NCBI GenBank assembly: GCA_036897485.1
Contig: JAYMTF010001338.1
Coordinates: forward strand, 1-24,061
DNA from: Pelargonium nanum
Taxonomy: Eukaryota > Streptophyta > Magnoliopsida > Geraniales > Geraniaceae
Reading direction: 5' to 3'
DNA: 24,061 nt
Below are positions 23,558 through 24,061 of the stretch, piece by piece. How positions within the stretch are numbered: the first letter of the stretch is position 1; every line of letters begins with the position of its first letter. Both the position numbers and the translations under genes were made by a program. Below the pieces are notes generated by a model that saw only the letters and a list, made by a program, of their open reading frames with translations, ran no database searches and was not told where the DNA came from.

Positions 23558-23725
23558 GGGAATGGGAATGAGAATGAAGAATGGGAATGAGAATGAGAAT
23601 CTCATTGATGGTGTTTGGATTAGAACACATCCACTCCCATTCCGATTCCCATTCTCTGTCCCACACCCTGAATATTTTGATTCCCATCTATATTGGATGG
23701 AATAGGATTCTCATTCCCATTTCTT
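23558..23725. mobile_element. GGAATG-rich foldback element (MITE-like)
   Basis: The left side has repeated GGGAATGGGAATGAGAATG and GAAGAATGGGAATGAGAATG. The right side has GGATTCTCATTCCCATTTC, the reverse complement of the same word. A GTTTGGATTAG motif occurs twice (about 23535 and 23612). CCCATTCCGATTCCCATTC in the centre adds inner pairing. This resembles the GGAATGAGAATGGG vocabulary of several plant DNA-transposon MITEs; ends and target duplication are unclear. Confidence 0.5.
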
Positions 23726-24061
23726 CACTTTGTATTTTACGATCTAAACTTTAAAAATTCATAATTTTGTGTTGGGATGTCCGATTGAGATAATTTTTTT
23801 TTTGGTTTCATATAACTTTTCAGGAGAAACATTATTATGGTTTTTTTTTTCAAATAATGCATATTCATATCCGAAAATTCTGGAACAATTAGAAAAAATA
23901 AAACAAAAAAACAAAAATTCGAAACCAATTTTGTCTCCGAATTTCGAATCGGATACGAATTTATACACACACATATGTATATATACATTCAAAACCAATT
24001 GTGGCGATTCAAATTTCGCATCGAATTTGAATTTATGTTTCCAAATTTGAATTTATAAACA

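Larger units (their letters stand above)
22982..24061. other. DCP1 upstream region to the right edge, no gene seen
   Basis: It contains the DCP1 leader (a CCAATATATTG stretch at about 23075-23085 could supply CCAAT/TATA-like elements), the hairpin and the foldback listed separately, and from about 23750 very AT-rich DNA with poly(T) and poly(A) tracts and imperfect repeats of CGAATTT/TTTGAATTT. Overlapping short frames on both strands of 23737-24050 are noise. Confidence 0.5.

Overview
This looks like nuclear DNA of a flowering plant, most likely a eudicot. It is AT-rich, has GT-AG introns with T-rich polypyrimidine tracts, and carries four multi-exon genes with clear plant homologues, separated and interrupted by small decayed transposable elements. 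I cannot name the species. There is no bacterial, viral, tRNA, rRNA or CRISPR content, and I found no new multi-gene system. The genes are unrelated housekeeping loci with no operon-like logic.

Layout, left to right. (1) 943-3067, minus strand: the first five coding exons (239 codons) of the AAA+ ATPase RuvBL1/Pontin. The gene runs off the left edge inside its fifth intron (1-942), and its third intron has a GC donor. (2) 3068-5677: a 2.6 kb AT-rich divergent intergenic region holding a snRNA-promoter-like motif pair, a foldback MITE and, directly beside it, a tRNA-type SINE with an 18-bp target duplication. (3) 5678-9970, plus strand: a ten-exon gene for a 341-residue, probably plastid-targeted membrane protein. 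Its third exon is a tandem duplicate of the end of its second exon. (4) 9971-11551: intergenic, with a Mutator-like MITE built of inverted arrays of a short repeat. (5) 11552-18006, plus strand: a complete 14-exon, 561-codon gene for nicalin, the ER membrane M28-fold pseudopeptidase of the BOS/multipass translocon. (6) 18007-18931: the gap between convergent genes. (7) 18932-22981, minus strand: a complete 8-exon, 368-codon gene for the decapping activator DCP1, whose largest intron holds a degenerate TRIM retrotransposon and two compound microsatellites. (8) 22982-24061: the DCP1 upstream region, with a telo-box, a strong hairpin and a GGAATG-rich foldback element.

All exon junctions were worked out by hand. 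In each gene the exon lengths keep frame, junctions carry GT-AG (once GC-AG), and the joined length is close to what I recall for the known family (nicalin about 563 residues in human, Arabidopsis DCP1 about 367). The best second-look items are the in-frame exon duplication in gene 3, the GC-AG intron in RuvBL1, the cluster of small transposons between the first two genes, a tiny poly(A) insertion with its own target duplication inside nicalin, and the hairpin upstream of DCP1.
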